Part shown: piece after piece, positions 11,461 to 24,572 of the stretch
Numbering within the stretch: position 1 is the first letter of the stretch
Layout: every line of letters starts with the position of its first letter
Origin: Lepeophtheirus salmonis
Lineage: Eukaryota; Arthropoda; Copepoda; Siphonostomatoida; Caligidae
Assembly: GCF_016086655.4 (NCBI RefSeq)
Contig: NC_052143.2
Coordinates: 29,031,886 to 29,095,885, forward strand
Reading direction: 5' to 3'
Length of the DNA stretch: 64,000 nucleotides
Translations under genes and position numbers: made by a program
Notes under the pieces: generated by a model
Seen by the model: the letters and a program-made list of their open reading frames with translations, nothing else
Databases searched by the model: none
What the model was told of the DNA's origin: nothing

Positions 11461-14400
11461 GAGCCAACTATTACTTGTCCTTTCTTCTTGTTGTTCTTAC
11501 CATATCAACATAACACCATTAGTTGGTTTAACTCTATGTAGTTATATTTGATTTCTTATCGTAGAGCGTTGCTCTAAGATTTTGGGACAAATCTTCACCC
11601 CACAACAACAACAATGAAACAGCTCCAACAATTTCATGAATTGTCAACTAAAGAGCCAAAGAAACTCTTAGCTAAACATGTTTCTTCAAAAATAATCAAA
11701 GAGTTCTTTCTTTCCATTATAATCTCTTCTGAATTTATTTGAAAAACTCACTGCACTAAGACAAGTTATGCAAGTAACCTTGTTTTATTTTAACTTAATT
11801 TCTAAGCTACTTAGTCTACCAAAACTATTTTACTTGCCTTCGTCTTTATTTACTTGTGAAAATTCATTTAAAGAATATTCATGGTATGTTTATATGTATT
11901 AATATTATCTAACTATTTTTCTTCGTCAAAAGATATTTGTATTTTATGAGGCAATTCTTGATTGATCTCTGTTTCTTTTTCCTCTTCATTATTCATTTAT
12001 GTTATTATATATAAATGATTTTTGGGAACTTTTAAGTGACTAAGTACTTAAACAAAAATATGTGACTTCCTAACTTTAATAGATTCTTTTTGGAATATCT
12101 GAATGTCCTTGCAATTCCCAAACTTATTGACTTGGGAGTTTTTGTCTAAACAGATAAATTGCTTGTTAGCATATTGGAATATTATTATCTCGAAGATCTA
12201 GGATCTTCACAAAAATAAATAAATTACAACTACAACACATTTTATGGCATTATATTTGTACAAAGTTCACACAAGTTCACCAAGTAAATTTTATCATCAA
12301 ATTATGTTTTCACCCCAACAGGATGACCAATTAGAGCTTGTGCTGCTCCAGATAGTGTGAGAGCAAATAGTATGTTAAAAAACTATAATTATACCTTTTT
12401 AATTATCTTTAATAGTATCTACCTACAATTCTTATCAAAAATGTATAAATGAAATAATAAATATTACGGAACAATTTAGTATTATTTGCAACCTTTTTCA
12501 TATTGAAAAAATATACTAGAATTGTGTATTATATAATGTATTTATGTTGTTGTGGCATAGATTTACTTAATTTATCAAATTTATAGTAACATTTTGTTTA
12601 TCTATTTAGACAGAAAACTAATTCTTATTCGTGAAATCATGGCATGACATGGCTATTTCATAATTATTATTTTTGTTAAATGAACAGAGTAATAAGTTAC
12701 TATATACTTATTCTCCATTTCAAAAAGAACAGAAATACAATTTCCTGTTGATCCCTCGTCGTTTATATATTTAAACATAAATTAAATTTAAGTTTTTAAA
12801 TCATGTTAATTTTCATCCACTTATAGACACATCCAGTAATAGCATAACATGAATGATCCAGAAAACATTAGAATTTTGTTCATAAACTTTATTCCCTTTT
12901 TAAATTTGTGTTTAAAAAGATGAATTTTGTTAATTTTTAACATTTTCAGTAACTACGATCAGAATTCAATAAACTCTAACCTTTATCAATCAAGAGGCAT
13001 AATTTCATGAAACTATATCTACTATTATTAGACTAGTGATTTTTTTTTTACTAAGCACAATGACTGATAAACAAAATATGAACATTCAATCAAAAGTGTA
13101 ATGTCATACTACAGGAAAGTGGGTTCGTATGTTATATTTTTTTTAAATTATAATTTAAAATTGATATTACCAACTTCATTTTATATATTTATGTTAAATA
13201 AAATAATATATTTATCAACTTATAATTTTGGGGGATGTGTTAAAATCAGATTCATTATTAACCGACTTTTCGGATTCAAGAACATCTTTTAAGCACTCTA
13301 GAAGAAATATCCGCCTACCACGAAAATTACTTTTCCACTCATGAATTGATTACTGTTTCTTTTTCTTCTTCAAAGATATATTTTCAATTCCTCAGGCAAA
13401 TTTTCTTTCATCTCTGTTTCTTTTTATTCATCCTACATATATATCCTTCATAGAGTTCGCCTTCTTTTAATTATTATTTTCATTAAAATGTTGATTGATT
13501 TTAATTTCCGTATACAATTTTTTTGATTTTAATTTTCATTTAAAATTTTTAGATTCATCTTCCTCCTTATCCCCTTTTTTTCGGAAAAATTTCCTACTTC
13601 TTGATTTATTAAGATATTGAAATTTCTGTAGATTTTGGCAAAAGAGGATAAATAAATGAAAATTGAGATACTCGATTTGCACCATTATCTTCCCGTTAGT
13701 TTAAAGTTAAAGGCCTTTTACTTTTCGTACGATAGCTGTATTAGAGGGTATTTTCTTTTTATAAATATTTATTCTCGCTTTAACCCCTTTTCTATCATCA
13801 ATTATTGTCTTGGAAACTTTGTTTGCTTTAAATTTGACATTTTATGTCCTTAATTACACTTAAAACCTTAAATGTCCATCTTAATAAATAACTAATTAGG
13901 ATTATTGTCAGTAAACGAAATACTTTGCTTCACCATTTATGGATCTATTAACAATTTTATGTTATGTGCCCGTATGAGATCTACCATATTATTTATATTT
14001 CAATCATCTGTAGTCACTTTAAGGTTCCTTTCTCATTTTTTAAAGGAAGAAACTTAATCCTTCACAACTGGATTAAAAGGTTTAACCCTCATCTTTCCCA
14101 GGTTATAATAACTACTCACAATTAAAGGTAACCATCATATTTATGAGTTTGCGTTTACTTCTTCAATTTCCAAATTTTCTCATAGCAACTATTCACCAAG
14201 GATCTACCTCAATAGTCAAAATGACTAACGATACTCGATTGTCTCCTCGCCTTGTCCTCTTCACTTCAGTTAACCCATTAATACTGACTTGGAACATATG
14301 TGCTCACTAGAGAAAATCTGTTATTACACAACCAAAAAATATTTCAATGTTATATTTAATTAGAAAGTTCCATATAAGTTTTGTAAATGTTTCATAGAAA

Positions 14401-14560
14401 GTACAAGCATATCTAGTCAGTAGCTTACGAGTAGTAGCTATATAAAATAGGTTTAAGTAAGGTGTGTAGAAATATGGCGGGGGGGAGGGGGAATCCAAAA
14501 AAATTAAGGGTTTGTTTTTACCAAAAAAAACAGTAATAGTAAAACAAACGGTAAACAATA
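11461..14560. other. No clear gene; possible decayed retroelement
   Basis: No intact gene. On the minus strand 11923-12000 and 13364-13432 are related to each other: both contain complements of tctctgtttctttttc and gaggcaa-type blocks. They translate as KETEINQELPHKIQISFDE and KETEMKENLPEELKIYL, which hints at a duplicated, decayed coding segment such as a retroelement gag. A further minus-strand stretch near 13690-13850 is open (KVSKTIIDDRKGVKARINI). The family was not identified. Confidence 0.3.
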
Positions 14561-14859
14561 CAAAATATATAATCTTTGAAGATTATATATTCTTCATGAA
14601 GAACTGTGCCATATTTTTGGACAATTTTATTTCATATTTTACATAGATTTCATTATTTATAACCATAAATATAAAGAGTGGGAACAAATGTGCCCACTCG
14701 GGGTTGATATAACGCTGCAAACTAAATGACGTGTTTTGTTTTAGATCATAGTTACTATTCTTGTGAAATCGTTATAGATGTTGTACAAATGTATTGTTTT
14801 GAACAATATACATGACGAATAATAAGTGTCAATAGTTATGAGTGCCTTCTATTTCATTA

Positions 14860-15066
14860 ATTTTTTTAGATTATCTTTTGAAAAAATACAAGCTTTGCTT
14901 CAAGAAGAAGACTTTTAGTGTGAAACTGATCTTACTCAAGTTTTAACCATTGAACTGCCCATTGAGGAAGCATCAGCTGACTCCGACTGTGAATCTGATT
15001 CATCTGACAATGAGTTTACATGTAATCCAGATCATTTATCAAGAAGAAGCCTCCTTTGTTGCTGAT
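14860..15066 (+). pseudogene. piggyBac transposase N-terminal fragment
   Basis: The plus-strand frame reads IQALLQEEDF, a stop, then CETDLTQVLTIELPIEEASA, DSDCESDSSDNEF and LSRRSLL. This matches the acidic N-terminal region common to piggyBac proteins: a short helix ending in LxEE/D, a Ser/Asp/Glu-rich patch, then NLSRRQLL. Stops interrupt it, and the catalytic domain does not follow. Unrelated minus-strand LTR-type sequence comes next, so the fragment was cut by rearrangement. Confidence 0.55.
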
Positions 15067-15850
15067 AACCATACAATATCTGATGTACCAATATCAGAAA
15101 CCTTGTACCCTTTCGCTTTAACCTCCATTTCTACAATTTTGTCAGTGATAGTTACATCAGCAACCTCTTCACAATAAATTAACATAAAAGTGGAGACAAG
15201 TGCAATTGCCAAGATATTCTGATAACCGAATTCCTTTTCTGTCATATTCAACCTTAGCGATTATGTCATCACCTAATTCCAATGATATGGACAGTTGTTT
15301 AATTGTTTTTCAGTGATTCATTGAATGATACCCCTAACCCATGAACTACTAGGGCCTTAATTCCCCATTGTTTATCCATATTTGACACCATGTTCAGTAA
15401 GAGTTTCCATAACATTTAACTTATTATCTCCTACGGAACTCACTACAATGCCTGCCTTTTCCAGGTCATTCAAGTACTTTACCTCCGTCATTACTCTAAA
15501 TCAATAAGATAAGGGGCCCGATTCTTAAGATGTGTAATTCCTTCAAACCGCATCCCACCCAATTTGATCAATATCCAAATTGGTTATTTTACCCAGTAGA
15601 TATGAACTTACGAATTTTAATTCAGTAATTTCTCTCATGATTGTGTTTTTCCCCAAAGTATAATTAGATACTTGGTTACTTCGCTGTCCACGATGGCACA
15701 TTGGGAAACGTAACCTGAGGTTGTTTGTCCCCTTAGAAATTTCCCAGTTTCGTTTTTGCTATGGGGCAATCTTTTCTAATATGCCATATTTCCCAACAAT
15801 TTTAACACTTAGGTCTATGTTATACCCATAATGAGATAGTTTATCACTTC
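15040..15850 (-). pseudogene. LTR retroelement remnant with a CCHC zinc knuckle
   Basis: Near 15767-15809 (minus strand) the sequence reads C-x-N-C-W-E-I-W-H-I-R-K-D-C. That is the exact C-x2-C-x4-H-x4-C spacing of retroviral/LTR-retrotransposon nucleocapsid knuckles, with a TAA between the first two cysteines. Downstream on the same strand are open stretches in shifting frames, for example REITELKFVSSYLLGKI, EVKYLNDLEKAGIVVSSVG and ITDKIVEMEVKAKGYKV. The last of these may derive from the protease/pol junction. The knuckle is clear; assignment of the rest is guesswork. Confidence 0.55.
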
Positions 15851-15929
15851 AATTATTCTTTCTTCTGAAGTTCTTTAAAAAACGAAGCAATCGTTTAACT
15901 TATATCAGCCTTGTGGATGTATCAAGTGT

Positions 15930-16424
15930 CAAGTGGGTGGTTTTACAAAATATCCGGCCCAAACAATGGTCCTGGGGGTCGGGGATCCGACGGCAAGAAG
16001 ATGCACCCCTTCATTTTTAAGGTTTGGGAGAAAATCGCCCAGTTTACTACAAAGTACTGAGGTTCCCCATACTGCCATGGCTCAAGGCCACCTACCGAAA
16101 GGACAGCTTTGTATGAAGCCTAGATGGTACAGCCACACACTCATCGGCTAGATGCTAGAATTTATGTGCCGACAGCATGCCTGATGTTCGGCCGAAGTAC
16201 ATCTGGCCATCATCTTCGCCGGATTTGAACCAGTTGGACTTTACTGTGTAGGTCACTTTGGAGAAGGAGACTAACCAGACATCTCGCCCGAACGTGGACT
16301 TTTTGAAGGCTGCTATTGTGAAGGAGTGCAACAACTTGTCCGAGAAGTTAATCATCAACTCCTACATGGCTTTCCGCCATCTTGTGGAGGCTCTGATTGC
16401 TGCTGAGGGCGGCCATATTGAGTG
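15930..16424 (+). pseudogene. Tc1/mariner transposase C-terminal remnant
   Basis: The frame ending at 16424 gives RPKYIWPSSSPDLNQLDFTV, then a stop, VTLEKETNQTSRPNVDFLKA and a tail ending AEGGHIE. WPSSSPDLNxLDF carries the last acidic residue of the DDE/D catalytic triad, and the tail is typical of mariner-like elements. Upstream, in another frame, YPAQTMVLGV corresponds to the preceding conserved beta-strand (usually VMVWG), and PKGQL to the PKG(N)Y segment before the second Asp. Frameshifts and stops make it inactive. The GC content is visibly higher than in the surroundings, as expected of a fairly recent insertion. Confidence 0.85.
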
Positions 16425-16429
16425 AACAC

Positions 16430-18080
16430 GTTCACATAGATCATGTCTCAAAGTTTTGTATATAAAAATTGCCCATAATAACTATATTCCGTAAGAACAC
16501 AGAGCTAAACTGAAGGGTGGACAGTGATTTTGCTGAGTGATTCCACTCTAACGGAATACTAAGAAATTTTTCGTCCCCTATCCCATACCTAATTAAAATT
16601 ACATTACTGATGTTCTCCTCAGAATACTTTTAAACATGAGGTCATATACCTTAATTACAACATGAAGGGGTTATAAACATGTACTTTTAAATTGATTTAC
16701 ATTTGCATTTTGGCCTATAACAAAATGAAAATAAAATAAAAGCAAAACTTGCTCATGCAGACAGTATCCTACCTACTGCGCCAATTTGTAGTGTCCTTTT
16801 CCATTCAAAAGAATAGGCTACTACAAAGTTACTTATGTTTTTCAAAACAATATCTAGTAGCAAATGTCTAGAAGTATTCTATCTTTGGATATAATTCACG
16901 TTGGAGACTACTAAAACTAATTTGTGTATTAGGTGCCTAGGAGCCTAACTTAGATTTATATGTTTACATAGGTCCTTGTGAATATAGAGAGGAGTTTCCT
17001 GTAGTTGTGCAATGCACTGTATTTTATAATACTTTGGAGGTGATATGGTGATTCCCTTAACATGGCCATGGGCTCAAGTATAGTTAAAGTTTGGGTTTTA
17101 GCGCTATCTAGCTTAATACATTCTAGATCCTTCCAGATCATATTCATCATGTGATACGCGATACACGCACTTGATAATATGCCCTCGATTCTAGATATGA
17201 TTCATCTACATGATGCCACAAAACCTCTCACTCAGCCCCCATTTAGAGTAGTTATCATACATCACATTAATATTAATAACATACAATCATTAATAATATA
17301 CTATTATATACATACATTCACTTATTACTGAAATTAAATAGATGATATATATATTAGACGGTACCAAAAAGACAAAAATTGGGAATTTGGAATCGCTTGA
17401 TAATTTTTATTTTGCAATTTTTTCCTCTAAACAAGAGAATAACCATCAAAAATCCAAAAATATGGTCCTTCATGGACGAGTTTAAATTTGAAAATCTGTA
17501 AAATGTCGAAAAAAAGGAAATTTTGATGTTGTTTCTCTAAAATTAACCATTTGAATCAAGTTACAGGATTTTAATTTCTTTAAGTATTGTAAATAAAACA
17601 TATATTTTTTCAACAGTAATTTTACAACTTTTCTTTAACTTGCTAATACTGCTAATAAATCAATATTGTCTCTACGTACCGTGTATTACGCGCATTTTGA
17701 TGTTTTTCTTCATTTTTACAACTCCGACTTCGTTTTTTTAATACCAAGTGTTTAATATATATTATTTTAAATATCCGTTCAGTTTTCATTTATTCCAATT
17801 AAAACATCCCATTATACCACATTTATAATTTTGGACTACGAAAACTATTTGATGTAACTCTCAATACGACCTATAATGATCTACATATATATGATTGATG
17901 TCAGTTTTTCAATCACTATTTTTGATTATTTATTAACATAAATAATATTTTTCTAATAATATTGCAACTAACTTTAAATTTTTTTTAATATAAATAAAGG
18001 ACTAACTGGTAAATATTTAAAAAAGTAATCGTGTAAAGACAAAGAAAACCAAGAACATTTTAGTTTGTAGAAGAATTGGA
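16430..18080. other. No gene recognised
   Basis: Only short open frames, none with a recognised motif. The stretch is AT-rich throughout. Confidence 0.5.
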
Positions 18081-18082
18081 AC

Positions 18083-18640
18083 ATGATGGATAAAGAGTGC
18101 TACCCATCAGCTATTGTTCAATACCTTGGCCCTTCTTCTGAATTACCAAAATCAGATTCGCCAACTCTTTGGGACATATTGAAATGCTGTCAGCTACGTC
18201 GAGAGCGTTATGTAGGACATTTAAATAAGTACGATACTGCATCCGTGATGGCTGACGTTCTTTCACTTGTTCTTGCTACATAGACACAAGCCAATATTAA
18301 TCTTATCATGATCCCTATCCGAACAACTTACTCTTCAATCATTGGAAGGTTGAAACAAAAATGGTACACTCTTTAAAAAATAACTGGCAAAACAGGAACC
18401 TTTTTATCAAAAGTTTTGGAATACTTTGAGCATGGACTTGATAAATTATTCGACATTCTAACATGTAATTGTCCTTATTTATCCCATACAAATGAAGTTG
18501 CAATGTCAAAAAATGTCCATCAATTCATATATTATGTCTCTGTAATATAGAATCTAAGATTCCAAGTGTAGAATTGGCATTTATCAAAGATAAAAGTTTG
18601 GAACAAAATAAACCTGATAAATAGGAAATCAGGATGGTAC
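18083..18640 (+). pseudogene. Broken copy of an unnamed repeat-borne gene
   Basis: An ATG-initiated frame at 18083 (LPKSDSPTLWDILKCCQLRR) runs 66 codons to a stop. In other frames downstream follow KVLEYFEHGLDKLFDILTCN, then CNIESKIPSVELAFIKDKS. The LFDI-x-x-C pair and the VP-x-x-E-x-x-FI-x-D segment resemble a protein found in many repetitive arthropod loci that I cannot name. At least two frameshifts and several stops separate the blocks. It is probably part of a transposable element. Confidence 0.4.
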
Positions 18641-18649
18641 CAAATTAAT

Positions 18650-20340
18650 ACGTGAATCAAAAACAAGGAAATGTAAAAAGCAAGAGAAAAGTAATGAAAT
18701 TGAGTTTTTTGAAGAATTCCAACATAATGTAGATGAACAAAATATAAAAATGGATCAATGTGCAGTAGAAGATAATCGAAAACATAGGGATCCTATATGT
18801 ACAAAATGAAGTCCCCATGTAACGTTACCTTTTTTCAGAATGTTTAGAAATTCCCATGAACTAAATTGAGTTAAACCCGTTTGTAATTTAGATGGAATCC
18901 CAGTATCAGAAAATATTTTCTCTAAAAGCTGCGATTACTTTATCCGAATTTTCCACTTTTTATACATTTTTCTTGTAAATAAACACACAAAATATTTCTA
19001 TAAGCCAAACAATACTTTCCAAGGTACCCAAAAATATCTGCTAATGTACTTTGAAACAATTGATCGGAATAATATCCAACATTTATGACTCTTTTTGTAA
19101 ACTTAGTAACAGTTCAACACATTTAATACAAGTAATGTAATGTGCCTTACCTTATTACACATAAAATTCTAAGAAATTGAATACAAATATCTAAAAAAAT
19201 GACTACAACTCTCAAAGTGAAATTTTTTGAAAACGAGATATGAAACAAAAAAGTTAATTACAGATTTGTTATAAATGTGTCAATTATTATTAGAATTTAA
19301 TATAGAAAACAAAAGAATTTTTCTAAATTAAAATTTTGCAGATCAAAATGACACATCTAATCAAAACAAAAAACAAATCAAAACAATCAAACAAAAAACA
19401 ATTCAAAACAACAAAAGAAATATTGTAAACAAATCAATGCTCTTTTAATATTATATTTTTATCATTATATTCTATAAAGACTTATCTCTTAAAATAATGC
19501 TTTTATAATAATTTGTAAAACAAACAAGTGAAGTGGTATAAATAATTTTTGTAATGTGTTTGGTTATAATAATAAACTATTAAAGGAAGGCTTAAATATA
19601 ATTTAAGATAAGTTAACAGATCGATTAATTTTAGATGATGAAACATTTTTATAATTATTACAAAATTTGTTAGTATATGTTTAAATGTAGAAAATTTGTT
19701 CAAAGTAATCATTTCTCATTTTTTTGGCTGCTAAGGTAAGCCTTTCTAAATTACTTGGAGATTCTTTTTTGATTCCCAATAGTTTAAAAATAATATTCTA
19801 AAAACAAATGCCCATAGTTTGACTATTTACAGACAATTACAATGAATTTAAACAAAGATTAAATATAAGTTTTTTTCGCATAAAATAGAGTATTTGAAAT
19901 TTTGTGAAGACTGAATTGTTGTGAAAAGTAAATTTAAGTATAAAATATTATGTTTTAATTGCACTTGCTGAATACATAGGTTAGTGATACTCACCCGGCT
20001 CCACCATGAATGGAATAGGGCTTCTTGAGGTTATTATGATATTAATTTTCTTAAAATTTTATAATAATACATATCCTAGTTTGAAATATTCGCCCAACAT
20101 TACATGCCACCTCAAAAAAATAATGTGTGCAGGGGTTATGCAGTCCTAACTTTGCAGTGGTTACAATGATTAGTTCCAGGATAATTTTTCCAATTGTATC
20201 TCCTGTTGAACTAATACGAGATTCTCCAATAGGTTCGCTGGGCATTTGTATATTTCTCCATATACCATTTCTACTGCTGTAAGCTCGATATTGATATTGA
20301 TTATCATCTGTAACAAACATTATGGAAAATTTTCATCCCA
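18650..20340. other. No gene recognised; AT-rich
   Basis: Apart from short A-rich runs (for example caaaacaaaaaacaaatcaa near 19365-19420) nothing stands out. A minus-strand open frame at 20051-20320 has no recognised motif; see the rejected list. Confidence 0.4.
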
Positions 20341-20344
20341 TTAA

Positions 20345-21290
20345 CTATCGTTTGCTCCAATTAATTCCTTAAGTTTTCCAGGCCTTCTTGAATGATATTA
20401 AATTTGACCATATCACACTTACAAATTGCCAATCTATAGTCAAATAAATAGTGTCAGGTATTCCAAAATTTTATACTCAACACTTCATCAAAGCTTTAAT
20501 CACTTATTGTGGGCCTTGGTTAAGCATTGTTTAAATACATATGGATTTAGTGTAAGAATGAATGCCAGTAAGCAAGTTTTTGTTTATGACTGGAATCTTT
20601 AAATGGCCCAACAATATCTAATGATATGGTTTTTTTTTTAATTTAGTTGATAGGGTAACTGCAGGGCTAAAGGGAATGTGATGATGCCTTGTTATTTTTT
20701 TCTTTTGACATTGATTACATTCATTGATCATTCTTTTAATCATTGTTATTAATCCATGTTTTAATACAAAGTTGCATTTGATGCGCATGATTGTAGCGTA
20801 TTCTCCAACGTGCTCAGTTGTTTTATGTATTGATTTGGCTTTTCTTAATCCAGACATAATAAAACTGGCTTATTAACTATAATAGAAGTTATTTGACGTT
20901 GTAAAAGGTTAGCTATAAAATTTTCAGAGCCTTTTTTGTGAATCAATTTGGAGATGTATACTGAAATTAAAGAGAAATATTGAGTTTGTCGGTTTGTCCC
21001 ATTCTGATTTTTTGCTCTCAATGCAACAACTATCTGCAGGTGATCTTTTAGTACGTCACTTCTTTCAATCATTTGACTATATTTTTTTATTATTTGATAA
21101 ATTGATAGTAGCTCACAATCAAAAGTTGAGTATTTTTTTTCAGCTCTGTTTAATTTCCTGATATAAAAAGCGAGGGAAGAAAATTATTATCAATTGTTTC
21201 TTCCAAAACCTATCCTATGCCTTACCCAGACACATCAAATATATTTCCTTCTTTAGTAACCACGATGAATTGAATTTACCTACATTGAGT
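20345..21290 (-). pseudogene. Ty3/gypsy pol remnant: RNase H and integrase
   Basis: Reading the minus strand from 21290 downwards, the RNase H domain appears in pieces: the VSG-GIG-VLEE block, RKLNRAEKKYSTFDCELLSI, and near 20925 IHKKGSENFIANLLQRQ, the family's H-x-KG-x-EN-x-x-AD-x-L-S-R. The integrase N-terminal zinc-binding HHCC region follows near 20690-20830 (HVGEY ... INECNQCQKKK). The start of its catalytic core comes next (YHYDIVGPFKDSS), then FGIPDTIYL. Several frameshifts break the frame. Reverse transcriptase and the LTRs were not found. This is the best preserved retroelement in the window but cannot be active. Confidence 0.9.
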
Positions 21291-21299
21291 TCAAGAGAT

Positions 21300-22855
21300 T
21301 AATTGATCCAGTTTATTTTTTCAAGCAGTAATAATTATTATTTCATTCTTGGGTAGAGAATATTTAAGTATTGAGTAACTACGTGTGAGTTTGTACATGA
21401 AAAAAAGAAATTAACACTAAGGATGTGTGGGTGATTTATCTCCTATATGTCAAATCTATTTTATTAAAGAGAAGTTTGGCTGCTGTTTGACACATAATAA
21501 CTCCCATCAATGCGTGGTACTACTGTTAGTATGCCAGATCTATGATTAATCCTAATCTACAAAACTTACTCTAACAATTTTGAAGTAAAATAAAATAAAA
21601 AGAAATATTGATTAAAGGGCTTTTTTGTAAAAAGGAATAGAAAAAAAAATCTAGATTGAATACAAATTTGTGAAATTCCATAAAACTGTTGAAGTATTTT
21701 TAGAATGATGTATAACTTGAGGTCTTCCTGGATAGGTGGCCTAATCATTATATTATAAATCTGGTCTTATTTGTACTAAATGCATTTGGTTTTGTTCTCA
21801 TTTTTCAGGGAGTTAGATGAGCAGAAACTATTTCTTTGCGTCATTATTTGCCATGATCACTTCATTTATTTCATCATCATTTGAACAATGATAGGCTGCA
21901 AAATTATTTGCCATTAATAAATAGTATATGTTTATATTGACAAAAACAAACTATAATCAACAGGTTGGGTGAGTTAAATTTATAGAGTTGTTCCGAGGGG
22001 AAGGAGTATATAATGTTTTGTTTCCCCTCGTTGCATTTCTTTATGCTTAATTTTGTTATAAGTTTTAATTTACGAAATTTTGTGAAAATATTTTAATTTT
22101 TTTACAGTTATTATTCAAATAAATAAATAGTATATTATATAGTACCCACATGCCCACACGTTCTTAAAACTTTGTCCCTGGTCCAGATGTGCCCCTCTTA
22201 CTAGTTGAGGCCACAGTGTGTTAATAAATTATTTACAGTAGGTGGATTTAGCATATTTATATCAAACTTGAAAGTCAAAGAAATTAATTATTGCATTATA
22301 TCCTGTCCATTTAAATTTATATTTTAAAATTATAACTCGAAGCTTTTTCTTAAATTGATACTTGAATACTCTAATTTGTACTTTTGGCACTTTGCCCATT
22401 CCACATTTATTCTTTAGGACCTTTTGGCTTTCAAAACTATGTTATTCGACACTTAGTTTACACACCAATGAGAAAAACGCTGTAGGGATAGTTAATGATG
22501 CTATATTTTCGTATTCTCTTAAATTATTGTCTGTTAAATGACTGTAATTTCATAAAGTTCTCATGTTTCTTGTAATTGGCTAGTTTTTTTCTAATAACAC
22601 CATTTATTTCATTACAATTACCATCCACACATACATATAACAAGTATAATCAACCATTACTTATCTGAAAACTTCATTAAATTATTATTCAATTTTATCT
22701 ACAATAACTAAATGAATCAATACTATTAATCTCCTACCATTTAAAGAATAAGATAATAGAAATATGAAAAAAATCGAAGTGAAAAAAAACTGTAGATCCA
22801 ATGTTCCTTTCCAATTCTAAACCAACCGTCCCTCCTTTCTCGTTTACAACGGTTC
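21300..22855. other. No gene recognised; AT-rich
   Basis: Nothing coding seen. A small inverted repeat (gaggggaa ... ttcccctc) lies near 21994-22030 around a TATATAA, and might be a relic promoter. Confidence 0.4.
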
Positions 22856-22859
22856 AATA

Positions 22860-23230
22860 TAAAATAATTGTTGTGAAAAGGTTGCAGACAAAAACGTTGG
22901 GGTAATATCGTTGCGTAGTAATATTGTTGTTTAAGTTATTATTGTGAGATAAAAACGTTATGAGTAATATGATTGTGAATAATTTTATTGCAATACAATA
23001 TCATTGTGTGCAATTTATCTTATTATTCGAACCATAAAACTATTGAATGATGAAGAAATGTGCAAGGATGGAGCCCTTCTAATCTATAATACACCCTGGC
23101 CCACAGAATGAACAGTTAAAGTGCTGAGCCCCAAGGCAGTTAAAACTCTACTGCTGCCACGTTTCTAAGGTAGAAATTTTTTCAAAAAAAACTCAGCCCC
23201 CAAAATATAATCCTACGGACGCCCCTGATA
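22860..23230 (+). repeat. ttgtg-rich block followed by a tandem-family unit
   Basis: 22860-23010 is built from attgttgtg/cgttgtg-like motifs. 23060-23170 is a reverse-oriented unit of the tandem family (cccttctaat, ctataatacaccctggccca, gctgccacgtttct). The same ttgtg block sits inverted at 9000-9130. Together they look like one composite repetitive element. Confidence 0.65.
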
Positions 23231-23559
23231 AGGAACATCATTCAATCATTGTATGTACATTTGATGAATAGTTAGAAATATTATTTTGCCAAAATTTAAT
23301 AGACATTGGAATATAGTATTTTATATGTATGTTTCTTGTAAATTTATAAGACTTGTTAATGAGTAATTCCTTGTTAAAAAAGATGAATACTACTATAAAA
23401 TTTTTGAAATCCTACACTAATCCTTTCTTATCTTCTTAGCTATTCCCCATGATTTTAAATAAAAGTTATGTTTTACATACGCATGATGCATTCCTTTATT
23501 TAGATATCAAATCATTATAAAATTGAGAAAGGGTTTTATCAACAGCAGAGTCCAAGAAT

Positions 23560-24420
23560 ATACCCCTGAATTGAAGATTGAGGAGTGAATTTTAAACTGG
23601 CTTAGGGCACAGCACTTCACCTGTCCAACCTGTGGGTCAGGCTATATATTTGATTTTTTTTTCCAAAACATTTAGTTTTTTTTGATAACTTTATGATATT
23701 AGAAGGTTAGCTTGATGCTCAGGGAAATGGTGGCGGATAAATTCAACTTGTGTCAGGCCCAGGAGTTCACCTAAGCAATCTGTGGGCCAAGGTAAATTAT
23801 ACTATGTTAGAAGGGTTCCTTGGTGCTTACAAATTTGGGAGCAGTGAAATTTAAACAACCTCGGGGCCAGCACTTCACCTGTGCAACCTGTCGACTATGG
23901 TGTATTTTGAGATATTAAAAGGGTATATCGATGCTCAGGGGAGAGGCGGCGCATAAATGAAAGTTGCCTAGAGGCCCAGCAGTTCACATTAACATCCTGT
24001 AGCCCAGGGTGTATTAAAGCAAAATAGAGGGGTTCCTTAGTGCTTACAAATGCGACAGTGGTGGAGTTTAAAATGCCTTGGGACCCAACACTTCAACTGT
24101 ACAACCTGTGGGCCAGGGTGTATTTGGGATATTGGAAAGTCACCTTAATGCTCAAGAAAGCAGCGGCAGATAAATTCAACTAGCTTTGGGGCCCAGCACT
24201 TCAACTGTACAACCTGTGGGCTAGGGTATATTATCGTATGTAATAAGGGTGCCTTGATCCTTAAAAACGAGGTGGTGGTGGAGTTAAAATTGCCTTTGTG
24301 GCCAGGTCTTCAACTGTCAAACGTGTGGGCCAGATTGTATTTTGAGATATTACAAAGGTACCTTGCTACGGGACCCAGCAGTTCACCTAGACGATCTGTG
24401 GTCCAGGCTGTATGATAGAT
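23560..24420 (+). repeat. 217-bp tandem repeat of two half-units
   Basis: The anchor gatgctcagg falls at 23714 and 23930, and its variant aatgctcaag at 24147, giving spacings of 216 and 217 bp. Each period has two related halves of about 109 bp. Both contain acttcacctgtacaacctg and tgggccagggtgtatt. One half continues with cggcagataaattcaact and the other with gcttacaaatgcg...gtggagttta. The array stops about 50 bp before the assembly gap. It is probably satellite-like DNA inside a transposon. Confidence 0.85.
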
Positions 24421-24472
24421 TAGAATAGTTCCATCATGGCACGTTTCTTAATCCTTCAATAGTTTCATCGTC

Positions 24473-24572
24473 NNNNNNNNNNNNNNNNNNNNNNNNNNNN
24501 NNNNNNNNNNNNNNNNNNNNNNNNNNNNNNNNNNNNNNNNNNNNNNNNNNNNNNNNNNNNNNNNNNNNNNNN
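24473..24572. other. Assembly gap of 100 N
   Basis: A run of 100 N marks a scaffold join. The sequence on the two sides need not be adjacent in the genome, and its true size is unknown. It coincides with the outer end of an inverted repeat arm, where assemblers often fail. Confidence 0.99.

Noticed and set aside
16956..17150. Minus-strand open frame of 64 codons
   Set aside because: Protein-like composition but no family resemblance and no supporting signals.
20051..20320. Minus-strand open frame of 89 codons (VTDDNQYQYRAYSSRNG)
   Set aside because: Looks protein-like and lies just beyond the gypsy pol remnant, but I found no motif or splice support; it could be the tail of the retroelement.
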